Source: Prosapia bicincta
Lineage: Eukaryota > Arthropoda > Insecta > Hemiptera > Cercopidae
NCBI GenBank assembly: GCA_036971475.1
Contig: JBAIZL010000004.1
Coordinates: 73,132,133-73,196,132 of the forward strand
Direction: 5' to 3'
DNA: 64,000 bases
Of the stretch, positions 48,786 through 59,573 are shown piece by piece (within the stretch, counting starts at the first letter, position 1; the number at the start of each line of letters is the position of its first letter). The position numbers were made by a program, and so were the translations under genes. Below the pieces are notes generated by a model that did no database searches, was not told the origin of the DNA, and was given only the letters and a program-made list of their open reading frames with translations.

Positions 48786-48904
48786 TGTTTGGAGGAAGAA
48801 ATGAACTGTTATTGGCTTACAGCACTTATTTTGAAACACTCCAGCCTGGCCCTCAAGTTTATCATGCTGATGATTCTTCAGATTTACTCACAGTAATTTT
48901 GCAA
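48786..48904 (+). CDS. Ptp69D: Ptp69D-like exon k: ectodomain just outside the membrane
   Basis: Acceptor gtgttttag; donor ttgcaagtaatt. TG completes a Val codon, giving VFGGRNELLLAYSTYFETLQ, then PGPQVYHADDSSDLLTVILQ. The product flows directly into the hydrophobic segment of exon l. The donor is weaker than the others (caa/gtaatt), but phase 0 matches and no alternative GT keeps the frame. Confidence 0.82.
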
Positions 48905-49020
48905 GTAATTATAATTATGGTAACAGCATAGGGAACAACATTGATTTGTTTTAAAATTTTAAATACTGGTTTCATTGTTACAGTCAGTTCAAAATATGTT
49001 TGCAGCAGATGTAAACACTA

Positions 49021-50795
49021 TCACGAGGCGAACACTTGCACAGGTCGGTAAGCTATGAGTCCGGTTCACAATCATGCATCGACAATTAGGGCTACGTCTT
49101 ACACTGGTGCACTTATTCATTCGAAAAAGAGAATTGTAGACTAATGAAAGTAATAAGACTATTCATTAATTTATGCTACAGGCTTTTAACTTACCATGTT
49201 ATTATTCCATGTCTAAGGGGTCTACAAAATCCGATTCCGATGACGATGCGGAACTGTCATCAACAACTATGACGAATGGCTCGATGTCTTAAATTATATT
49301 GTCTGACTTCCACATATTCGGCTCTTCAACGTTCACCACATCTTTCACATACTTCTCCCACTTATCAGGTGTAACACGCGAGACACCTTCGGTTAACAGT
49401 CTGTGCACCTATTTAATGTTAAAAGTTGCATTGTTAGACACAACATAACCTCTGACCTCAGCCTATACCATTTCTATTGGGTTTAATTCGCAGTGATAAG
49501 GAGGGGTTCTCAAAACTATTCTATTTGTTTCTTTAGCAATTTAATCGATGACGTATTTTTTGTAGTTTGCCCTATGATAGGGCACGAGTTTTAGTAATTG
49601 GACCTTCAACATGGATTCATCTGAAAAAATCCCTTTGTCAGTCAATCTCTTTCGAATTTGTTGCTTATTCCAACGGGTCGTAGGTAAGCGTTCTACTTGT
49701 ACAGAATGATACGGAGCGTTGTCCATTACGATAACGCAGTTGTTGATCAATTTTCACCATTCATTTCTGAATGGTAGTCAGTATCTGATTTTGATTCGAA
49801 AATCAACAGTTCATCCTCTACAAAACTTTTTTGTGACCCAATATTAGTGACAATAAGTCTCTTACCCTTTCCAGTTGGACATTTTAAACCCGCCGACAGA
49901 CCTCTCAGAAAAGCATCTTTACTGGAACAGACTGATTTATCTGTCCAAACCTTTGATTTCGTATGGACTGCATTGACTCAAGTTTCGTCCAAATAATAAA
50001 TCGTACGACCTTCCTCACGATAGGCTTTATTTTTCTCAAGTAATCTCTTCTCCAAAGAATAATATCTTCTTTGACCAACAGTATACTTGTTCTCATACCT
50101 TAAGTTTAGCTTTTTTATATGTGAAACAAAGTGGTTCGTCTTAGGTTAGGTAAGCCTAACTGTTCGTCGGTATTAACTAATTGTAGTACGTTGTTTAAAG
50201 TTGGAAGTTTATTTTTTTTTAATAACTCATGTACTTTTCTCCTTATAGCTGTTTTTAAAAAGTCATCCATATTATAAAAATAGTTTTGGTTTTGGGTTTC
50301 TTTTTGACAGGAGACTTGAGCGTACCTGTTTCGTTTTTTTTTTAACGATTTAAAAAAAAAACACTTCAAGCAGAAACTCCTGCAGATATCACTACTTTCT
50401 GCACGATGTCTCTGATACAGCATTCTGGATTTTCATCCTTTAAATTTTCATAAAGGTGTAAAATAACTTTTTTTGCCTAGAGTATGTTATTTGTCCTCGT
50501 TAATTCTTTTTACGGGTGATGACATTTCTTAAATCTTAATCCTTAAATTTCAACAATACCGCAAACTCACAAACACAAATATAACAAACAATGATCGTAA
50601 ATGATCGTAATTATTCCACTGTCACTCATAGATAAAAAATGTCAGGCACAATAAACAGACGAGCAAATGTAACCCTGGACGTCCAGACTAACTGTTAATC
50701 TGGCAGCAGGACATTTCAGTTTTGTCACATGCTCACTCAGCCAATAGGGTTGCCGAAATCGTTATGTTCACGTGAACAGTTCACCACTCGCTGCT
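49021..50795 (-). mobile_element. IS630/Tc1/mariner-superfamily element, DD82E-type spacing
   Basis: Transposase remnant on the - strand with loosely matching ends: cacgaggcgaacacttgcac on the left and, inverted, cgagtggtgaactgttcacg on the right. End positions are approximate and no clean TA duplication is claimed. About 1.8 kb. Confidence 0.6.
49203..50525 (-). pseudogene. DD82E-type transposase remnant
   Basis: On the - strand, in order: a likely start MSSPVKRINEDK (50525), KVHELLKKNKLPTLNNVLQL (DNA-binding helices), GRTIYYLDET followed by a stop (first Asp), SKVWTDKSVCSSKDAFLRGL, NCVIVMDNAPYHSVQVERLP (second Asp), and RTPPYHCELNPIE (Glu). The spacing from the second Asp to the Glu is 82 residues, counting one stop. 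It ends with an acidic DDSSASSSESDF tail. Several stops and frameshifts mean it is inactive. Close relatives are common in aphids and other insects, from memory of the motif set. Confidence 0.75.
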
Positions 50796-51611
50796 GAAAA
50801 CACATTCTGATCAGACAGTAATTATATCCAGAAAAGTTACATTTATAATTAATGTCTTTTATTTAAAATTTTAAAAGAGTCAGGATGAAAAAGTTATTAA
50901 TTGCAATAACTCAGCATTTCTAATCGGTATGAATTTTGAGTGGTAATTGCTTAGTTCTTGAAATTATTTGTATTTTATTACTAAAGAGAACATTGAATAT
51001 CATAGAAATAATTCTTATTTCTGACTTCATATTTTTTTGGTTATTTTCACCACTATAAACTTTGAATATATGTAGCTATTAAAAATCGTTTTTATAAATA
51101 GTATTTTCTTCTCAGTAATCTCGAATCAGTTGAAAACACTTAATGCTTATACCTTGACCATAAACTTGTTGAATCTTTGCACATGGTTTTTTGTATAACA
51201 GCAACAAAAGTTAGTGGTAACATTATGCAAAATCTCTGAGGTGAGAAATTGGGTGATAACACTGTAAATGTCCAGTTAAAGCATATTGTTCGTTTTCTTT
51301 CTAAGTTTACATCATCAGTTTTGATACTTCTATATTAACTTAGATACTAAAATTTGCATAATATGGGCAGTATGAAACTTAATAAATTGCAGTTGGTCTA
51401 AAAATATTGCATAAGTGTTTTTTTAATATAATCAGGTTGATTTGATTAATCTTCATTATAAATAATTCAATTGTTTAAAGTGTTGCAAAAGAACACCAAA
51501 TACTTTTGCCAAGTTACTTTTGTAGCTGTTTTACAAATGTATGTAGGTTATTTCTTGTGAAATATCGATACATAATTTCTTTTAAAAAATATGTGAAATT
51601 TTGTTTTCTAG

Positions 51612-51733
51612 GTGCTGTGCGCTTTGATATTCCTGGTTTTTGTGTTGTTAGTATCTCTGTGCTTACTACAGAGATATACGAAACAAGTGGCAGAGGCTCA
51701 GGGTGTAGAGATGACGCTTCGAAGTTCTTTCAG
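51612..51733 (+). CDS. Ptp69D: Ptp69D-like exon l: transmembrane helix, GC splice donor
   Basis: Acceptor gttttctag. The exon opens with VLCALIFLVFVLLVSLCLL, one uninterrupted hydrophobic helix, followed by QRYTKQ as the positively charged cytoplasmic anchor and VAEAQGVEMTLRSSF. No GT donor gives the phase the next exon needs. The sequence CAG/GCAAGA at 51733-51734 is a good match to the rarer GC donor consensus and leaves phase 2, which exon m completes. If the GC donor were not used, the frame would read on to a stop at 51804-51806. Confidence 0.87.
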
Positions 51734-51908
51734 GCAAGACTCTGATTTTATTATTGTTCCACAGGGTTTTTCCAGTCATAGTCTTAAATTGATACTAATA
51801 CAGTAAAAACTCGATTAACCGTTACCATGATCGTTGAACGAATAGACGGATAACAGAAACACTGTATTATTCCTCCAAAACTTAACCTCAATCAATTATA
51901 TTATAGAC

Positions 51909-53000
51909 CAGGGATGTCCAACTGGCGGCCCGCCATGCCATTTTATGCGGCCCACAAAGACTTATCAGACAAAAATATCAGAAAAATACTTGAAATTTTG
52001 ACAAGGATCTAATAATTTAATGATAAATTCTAATACTATAAGAATTTTTAGTTCAATTAGCTTTTCTAACAGATTTGACTAATCATCTTAACATTTTGAA
52101 CTTGAGTCTTCAAGGAAAAAATCAAACAATATCAGATTTGGCTGGAATCATCAATGGGTTTCGCAGTAAGCTACAACTGTTCAATCTCTTGAATCTCTGT
52201 TCAAAATCTTGAAAACAAAAATTGTATACACTTTCCTAGCTGTCTTCAGTTAGCCTACAAATTAAAAAAAACAATGATTTTTCAAGCTGCATCTGTCAAA
52301 TGCAAGAAGTAATTGACGAGTTCAATACAAGATTTGAGGAAATTGAAAGTCTCAAAAGTAGTCTACTGCTTTACAGCAATCCTCTTGGAGCTACAATTGA
52401 AGACCAACCAGCTGACCTACAACTTGAATTATGTGATTTGCAGGGTGACATGTTTCTAATGACCAGGCAAGAAAAGACTCATGACTTTTTTAAATTGCTT
52501 CCTAAAGAGAGATTCCCAAACCTGCGAGATTTTAGGCTAAAAATGTCTTCAATGTTTGGAAGTACATACCTATGTGAAAGTGTTTTCTCATCTATGAAGT
52601 TTATAAAAAAACAAAATAGGAACAAGCTTTCTGATGTATCTTTACTCCATCTCATGAGGTTGGCGCACACAGAACTAGAGGTGGATATTCGTTCTTTGGT
52701 AGCTGCAGCTGATCGACCACAATGTTCACACTAAAATACTGTTATGTACATTTTTATCCTCATTTCAGTTGTTGTGTTAATTGATAAAACTATTTTGTAT
52801 TTTTCTTATTTGTATAGTTTTCTCTCACTTTAGTCTTGAGAAATATAAGCAATACTATTCAATTTTGTTTTATTTATTTATAAATTTTCATATGTTCTTG
52901 TTGCTATTTCAAACTAAAATTATATTATTACTATGTGGCCCGCAACAATGTACAAGGTTTTAATTTTAGCCCGCTATGCTATGAAAGTTGGACATCCCTG
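51909..53000 (+). mobile_element. hAT element, internally deleted
   Basis: Perfect 8-base target duplication TTATAGAC (51901-51908, 53001-53008) and perfect 15-base terminal inverted repeats CAGGGATGTCCAACT. Internal sequence next to both ends is GGCGGCCCGCC/GGCCCGCAACAA-like. The coding part is the end of a hAT transposase only. Confidence 0.95.
52055..52734 (+). pseudogene. hAT transposase C-terminal fragment
   Basis: A disrupted 5' block (FLTDLTNHLNILNLSLQGKN, then SDLAGIINGFRSKLQLFN) is followed by an intact stretch from 52300: EEIESLKSSLLLYSNPLGAT, LPKERFPNLRDFRLKMSSMF, STYLCESVFSSMKFIKKQNR and NKLSDVSLLHLMRLAHTELE. The last two form the hAT C-terminal dimerisation motif (Y-x-C-E-x-x-F-S-x-x-x-x-x-K-x-x-x-R). 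It resembles the GTF2IRD2/SCAND3-type subgroup. The BED zinc finger and most of the catalytic domain are missing. Confidence 0.85.
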
Positions 53001-54789
53001 TTATAGACAGATATCACTCTCATAGTAATGTAATATATTTAGGAGCGAAAAGAACATAAACACGATTGTAATAGCAAATGAAACTATTTATTACATGATA
53101 AAAGGATCTGCACAGTAACTAAAAATGTAGCAAAATAATTTACAGTATTAAACTTACAGCGAAATAGTTCATGTAGTTTAACAAACAATGCGAACGCATC
53201 ACTGGACCTTAATACTTTATCTCCCGGGCACAATTTTGGCGTTTTCATAGAGAATTGCCAAAATATTTTAAGCTTATTTTTAAATAAAGTGTACTTATTC
53301 TTTGTTCCCCTATCATATAAAGTGCAAATATACGTTTCTTATCATGATATTTATAATAATACGTGTCGGGCCAATTGGCCTGACATAGTTTTTTCCCACC
53401 GTAAATAAACTCCGTCTGACCAATTGGCCCGGCATTGTTTTTGATTTAATTATATTTTCTTATCTGTGCAACACTGTTTTAATATTTTTTGTGTTTTGTG
53501 TAAACAACAAAACCACAATTCCATGTTCCGGTTACCCACATCATAAGTTAACTGGCGATAAAAGTGTTTTGGCGCCTATTATTTAGACATGTAAACGTGT
53601 CACATGTGATTGATTTGTGAGGTTATAAATATTTTGTATATAGAACTAAAGTGTAATATATTCTCTCTCTGATAATTAAGGCTTCAGGTCCAATAAATAC
53701 TATCCAAGATTCATATAAAGTAAAAGTTTTAAAACCAAATAATTTACTTCTTAAGGAATTTACGCTATAATTTTCTTCCTAGTAAGGATTGAGTTTATCT
53801 AAGTGTGTCAGTGTTTGTACTTAACTTCAACCAAGTCCGTTTTTAAGGATTATTTTACAACTAAATATTTAGTCAATATTTCCTACTTATTTTGTAGGTT
53901 TTGTGAAATTTTTAAAACAATAGTGAAAACCAATATAATACGTCATAACAAATAAGTGTCGGCCAACTCCTGACAAAAAAGCTCCCAGAATAACATCATG
54001 TTTTTAATGCCGTCTGCGTTTATCTATTAAACAAAAACCATTGTAATTACATCTGTAAGTAGTGGGTAGCTTGTTGTTTAATACTATGCATTCATTTTTG
54101 CCAAAAGTAGTAACACCAACTGAGTAGTATGTAGAAAAACATAAAACGTTACTAGGCAATGTCCCCGACAGTATTCGGTTCAAGGTACTGGCCGTTGGGT
54201 CAATTGGGTGACGGGTAATCGAAGTTTTACTGTATATAGTTTGATTATTTATATACATTAATTGATATAATACAGTAGACATAACTATGAGTGTGTGTGT
54301 GTGTTAGTATAAGTACCTTTTTAACCCTTTGAGCACAATCGCTCTAATTTTATATTGTCAAAACATGATCCAAGTTGTAGAACTATTAGTTCCAAGGTCC
54401 TGATGAATTGGATACATTTTAAAGAGTTTCAGATCCACTTAAGGCACAACCAACAAGGTTGATAAAATTAAAGATAAGATGAAAAAATCTATTTTGAAGA
54501 TGAAAAATCAAAAAAATTTTAAAATCTACCTAGGAAATTTTTGGAGGTATGTTCTTGTCCTTTTACTATTCTGTAATGGAGCAGGAGTTAACATGTAATC
54601 TGGAGCACTGGTTCTAAAAAACTTACCATGTGCTTTGCAATAAACCTGTGTGATTTTGAATGCTTGTTCAGCAAATAAAAAATGCAAAATATGCTGTTTC
54701 AGGAAGGAATTGTAAAAATAATACAATGTTCAAGTTTCTTGTCCAAGCCCTATGATATTGCATTTAATGAAATTTGGTAAACTAATAGG

Positions 54790-55350
54790 TAAAATACCAG
54801 AAGAGTGAAAGACAGCTAATGTGATACCATTATTAAAACCAGTGAATGATAAAATGAAGTCATATAGACCTGTAGCTCTAACGTCCAGATTGAAAAGTTC
54901 CTAGAAAAGTAAACATACCTGATAAAGAGTAGAGATGATTGATTTGTTGAATAAAAATCAATTTGAATTTCGTCATCTTTTTTCCACCCATGATTCTTTA
55001 TTGGATATCAAGTAAAGAATATGCCATTTGGCATCAATCATCAACTTCCGATAGTTTCAGGACGGAATTTCAGGACTAAACAATTTTGTTACAATGTACG
55101 AGAGGAGAGATTGGGGACAGGATGCTACCATATTTGATTCTTTGAGAACTCAGATCCAAGTGTATGGGAATGGAGTCATATCATAGGCTGGGAAGTTTGA
55201 AAATTATATCCCTCGAGGATCATTAGAAATCAGTCAAAGGTTAATTTATGCTGATAATATGACAATTTATGCATCTAGCAGACATCAAAAGATATAGATG
55301 ACCAAAATCATTCGTTCTTGTTTTCAAAGTCTACATAACAGTTGGTCCTA
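54790..55350 (+). pseudogene. Non-LTR retrotransposon (Jockey-type) reverse transcriptase remnant
   Basis: Readable blocks in shifting frames: KTANVIPLLKPVNDKMKSYR and PVALTS (family pattern K-x-A-x-V-x-P-I-x-K-x-x-K-x-x-x-x-Y-R-P-I-x-L), LLNKNQFEFRHLFSTHDSLL (N-Q-x-G-F-R-x-x-x-S-T-x-D), and much further on LIYADNMTIYAS, the mutated F-A-D-D catalytic box. Internal sequence is deleted and many stops are present. Confidence 0.7.
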
Positions 55351-56687
55351 CATCACACTCTTTGCAATTAATCTTATATACCATTCTTTTATTCTACCAT
55401 TTTGGTTTTGTTATCAATATTATTAAGTTTAAAAGGAAATTTTTACATTATTTTTAATTCACATTTTTCCCTCAACATTTGACCTAACTCTTTAGTAAAA
55501 CATTTAGTATAAGGCAAACGAAAAGTCTTTTTACCTTCACATCTTTATTATCATTTCCTTCATTTTGGTTTATAAACTTTAACTTTTTAATTTGTTCTTT
55601 ATAATATTTATCAATAAAACTTTCAGGGTAATTATTCAAAATTAATTAGTTTTTTATTACTACAGTTGTGTTGAATATATTATTATTTACACAAATTTAC
55701 ATTTAAGTTTTTCCTGTTTTATGTTCTTTAATCTCTTAGCACTCAAATTATATTTATTTTTGGTTTTAGAAAATGTTTGCTCCATAAGACATGTTTTTTT
55801 GTACAAAAAATCTTATTAAACTATTATTTTCAATATCCTTATTCATATAATTTATATTTTATATTATTTTGGTTGAATCCCTATACTTGCTCTTCTTCTT
55901 ACTATTATTATTATTATTGTAAGTCCCTAATCTTGTCTTGCTGAACATTGTTAAAGAAACCAAGCTAGTCACCTACTCGATATTAAAACAGTTTGAGATT
56001 GTGATTTTCAAGCTAAAATATATTTTTGTCCCTTCTTATTTAAAAAAAAATTAATACTTTTGAATACAAACTTTTTTGCCATTCGAACACTTCTTTCGAA
56101 AATCTTTTATTTCTTTAGACTTTGTTAATAATTTTTTTTTATAATAATAGAAATATCTGCAGTTTCTTTTCTGGATCATGGAAGATCACAAGTGCTGTAA
56201 TTCTATGTTTGTCTTCTGTTTGCTGTACCTCTTCCCTGAATATTTTATCACCCTGAAATACTTGTGTACACTATTGAAGTAATTTTCATATGCCTGAGAA
56301 AGCATATCATTTCTTCAATATTTTAAAAAAATTCAAATTAATTTGATACCCTATGTATGTTGTTATTCTGTCACATAAGCATAAATATATCTATATTAAA
56401 TGATGTCTCATATTCAACTGAATGGCATCAGTATCAGCATTTCCAAAAATTCATTGATTTGGGGCCAGGGTTTCTTACTATTATTGACATTTTAGTATTA
56501 TAGAAAGTTACTATTCTGGTAAAGGATATGGGAAGAAGTATGGATTTCCAAACAATTATTTACTTTTTAGTATTATAGAAAGTTACTATTATGGTAAATG
56601 GTTTTATTTTGGTTGTTGTTTGCTCCTTTACACTGTAATAACATGATATATACTGAGTGAATGACAAGGCAGGCTCTGACTTTGCAG
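55351..56687. other. Intron, nothing recognised
   Basis: AT-rich sequence. The phrase cttactatt..agtattatagaaagttacta occurs twice (56475 and 56567), but no element is evident. Confidence 0.45.
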
Positions 56688-56699
56688 GCACTTGTGCAG

Positions 56700-56832
56700 A
56701 TCCATTCGAGGCAGTCATCTTCCTGTATTGTCTAACCCTCCTGAAATGCCACCGTTGCCTGCAGAGCAGTTGTATGCAGCATATGCAGAGAAACATAAAG
56801 ATTCTGATTATGGATTTCAACATGAATTTGAA
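56700..56832 (+). CDS. Ptp69D: Ptp69D-like exon m: cytoplasmic juxtamembrane segment before D1
   Basis: From acceptor acttgtgcag the exon reads (R)SIRGSHLPVLSNPPEMPPLP, then AEQLYAAYAEKHKDSDYGFQ and HEFE. Y-G-F-x-x-E-F-E is the standard lead-in to the first phosphatase domain of receptor PTPs, which continues with LLPDG in exon n. An alternative acceptor 12 bases upstream (tgactttgcag, exon start 56688) stays in frame and adds HLCR-type residues. Donor gaagtatgt, phase 0. Confidence 0.88.
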
Positions 56833-57449
56833 GTATGTATACAAAATTGAGATTTTATTTTATTATTATTATTTTAACCAATTTTATTATATTTGAGTAA
56901 ATTAAATATAATTCATTTTTAATGTAGCCTACCTGTCCTGATTATTAAAATGTATTAACAAATTATATATGGATGCCAATCTATCTGACACCATTAAATG
57001 ATGGACCAATTGGTCCAAAACGTTTTACACAATATTTTTTTATTGAATCTTCATCTATATACATGAAGAGTTTGAGTTTTTCTAACTGTATTTTTGTGTA
57101 TTACTACACAACAACATATCTCAACTTATTCAACACTTTTGACACCCGATAGATACCATAGGGAATTTTACAAGGTATCTGTAATCATTAACTCTGTAAA
57201 ATAAACTAAAACGTTATAGTGATAATATTATTAAAATAATTCAAAGAAATTTATCGCCTACAGCGTTTCTTATTAGTACTAACTGCTCATTGTTCTTTGA
57301 TAGCTTATAAAAAATAGTGTTTGTAGTAGATTGTTATCATCTTCTTTTTTATTTTACTATAAAAAATAATTTATATTTTTATAATATTTTACAGTTATAA
57401 TAATATTACATTTTAAGTTTGATATTGATAAAGATCTAGGCCCCTTATG

Positions 57450-58010
57450 TTCTCAGTATCTGGCAACTGCCAGTCGCATCTAGAAGAATGGCAAGTTGCA
57501 CTTCATCAGGGATGTTACATTCGGAGACATGATAGGGTTTGGAGCATCCGAAGAGAAGCATTATGCCTGTATATTACACGTGGCAAACAGAAAAAAATCG
57601 AGCAACTGTTTTGTCAAAAGTTGTGAAATAAGTCAAACGAAGACTAATGTATCAGCCTCCTGTTGTGAGAAAGAGTGATTGTGGAAATATATTTATGAAT
57701 GTAAGAAACCATCACTATGAGTTCCAACTACTCCATATAGTTGCAACTACTTCACAGTATTCTGACTTAATGACACTGTCTAGGAAATTAAAGTGTTATT
57801 TCGATTGAATTAACTGTTCTTTGGGATCCAACATTCCAGTATGACATGAAATTAAACCAAACAGATATTCAGGACTTTGTTCAACCATCGGACAAAATTG
57901 TCATAAATGTCTATTATGCTATAGAGATTGGTGCTAGGGGATTGTCTGCCAAATCCCTGTACAATTTACTAAAGAAATTGGAACTAGTTAGATGGAATAA
58001 TTAATAAAAC
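57450..58010 (+). pseudogene. Possible LINE-type retroelement 3' coding remnant
   Basis: Two blocks resemble the region downstream of the RT in some insect non-LTR elements: HQGCYIRRHDRVWSIRREAL near 57510 (family pattern Y-x-W-R-H-D-x-V-L) and YAIEIGARGLSAKSLYNLLK near 57915 (pattern E-I-G-x-R-G-x-x-A-x-S-x-x-x-L-L). Stops separate them. I know the patterns only from memory, so the assignment is tentative. Confidence 0.4.
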
Positions 58011-59295
58011 ATTTTTGCAGAAAGTATCAAAATTTGCACTGGAATCTTCTTATAGATTTTTACTTGAAAGGTTTTTGCAGTAGGATGCCCAGTAAGGGGA
58101 GAGTTTTGGTTGCATAAAGCGCTTTAACCATCTTTACCTGGTCTTACGTCCTGGACTGGGCAAAATAAGTTCAAAAGTTCCAAGAAGAAACAATAATTTA
58201 GTTGGGTGATAGTATTATACTCTCTACTGCATTAAAAAAATATAATTATCTATTTTTTGTAAATGTACAATACAAAACTTAGTTTTATATATATATTTTT
58301 AGTGAATATTAACATAATGATGTATAGTGATACATCATAAAAAAAGAAGGAAAATCCAGTAATGTAATAGTTATTTTTGTATTCTAGATAGTATATGATG
58401 AATGGTGGTTAAAAATAGCAAAATTGCCATCATTCTATAGCATTTGATATCAGCCTCAACATTCAATTATGGTAAAAAGATTTGAAGGATTTTCTAGTTA
58501 ATATTTTCAGTTTATTCTATGCTAGTAATTGTAGCCTCTAAATTAAGTTTAGGGTATACAACTGTCTACTGATAGATCAAGCCACCTCTTCACTTCTTTT
58601 TGGTGTTCTGATATATTAATACTAAGATTAGGAACTAAATAACCGGTTGAACACAAAATTAGAGTTCTTTGAATAGTACTTCCATACCTTTACACATTTA
58701 TACTTTTATTTATTACTAATATTTCAAAATATTTTTAAAAAACCATTTCACACACCTCGGTGACTTCTGAAATAAGTGATATGTTGTAATGGTGTTTTGT
58801 CACCTCAGTTTCGTTTTTACTTTACATTTGTTTTTTAAGTTGAAGCAAGATTAAACAGTTTTAGTTATAGTATCCCATTACCTTCGTTTTCTCATGTTTT
58901 ATTGCCGGCATGATTTTATCATCTATGAACGTTCAGTTACCACTTTAAAACTTTAATATACCTCAATCAAAGGGTTTCACTTTCACTGTAATATTATCAA
59001 ATGTAACATCACAACTAATTGTCTAATGAACAAATCTTCATTTGAGTTGAATATTCAAATTACAGAAAAATAACAGTTGTGAAGGAATGTAAATTTCTAC
59101 TTTTATTTTACCAGTGAAAGTACTTTAATATTGAAATACTAGATCATTTAAAAAACAATTTCAAATGAAATTGATATATATATGAAATTCTACAAGTTTT
59201 TTGTTTTAATTTTGTTTGTTTTTAAAAATTGCAGTTTTTATGATTTGGTTTTAAATTAAACATTTTCACATACTTAATTACATTTCTACTTTTAG
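58011..59295. other. Intron, nothing recognised
   Basis: AT-rich sequence before the first phosphatase-domain exon. Confidence 0.5.
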
Positions 59296-59500
59296 TTGTT
59301 GCCAGATGGTTTTCCTGACCGCACTACAAGGGCATCAGAAGCAAGAGAAAATATGTACAAAAACAGATACCCAGATATAAAAGCATACGATCAAACTCGT
59401 GTTCGTCTATCTCAAATTGATAGCATCGCAGGATCTGACTATATAAATGCTAACTTTGTAGTTGGCTATAAGGAACGCAAAAAATTCATATGTGCACAAG
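59296..59500 (+). CDS. Ptp69D: Ptp69D-like exon n: PTP domain D1, N-terminal part
   Basis: Acceptor tacttttag; donor cacaaggtattt. Reads LLPDGFPDRTTRASEARENM, YKNRYPDIKAYDQTRVRLSQ, then SDYINANFVVGYKERKKFIC and AQG. Visible family motifs are KNRY (phosphotyrosine recognition loop), YDxxRV, DYINAN and the KFICAQG equivalent of the usual YIATQGP. It ends one base into the Gly codon completed by exon o, exactly where PTP genes carry GPMxNT. Confidence 0.95.
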
Positions 59501-59573
59501 GTATTTAAAATATATTTACAATTCATAAATTATATGTCATACAATTTGTTTTTCCACTTAAGATTTAAGGGTA

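Larger units (their letters stand above)
51801..54232. mobile_element. pogo-like non-autonomous element, split by a hAT insertion
   Basis: TA at 51799-51800 and 54233-54234. Ends CAGTAAAAACTCGATTAACC and, inverted, CAGTAAAACTTCGATTACCC. Without the hAT element and its duplicated 8 bases it is about 1.33 kb. The right half contains two nearly palindromic GGCCAATTGGCC-type sites (53366, 53415). No transposase is recognised. It starts 67 bases after the unusual GC donor of exon l. Confidence 0.75.

Noticed and set aside
51612..51806. Reading exon l through to the stop at 51804-51806 as the normal C-terminus
   Set aside because: All downstream phosphatase exons are intact and phase-compatible with the GC donor; read-through can only be a minor alternative form.
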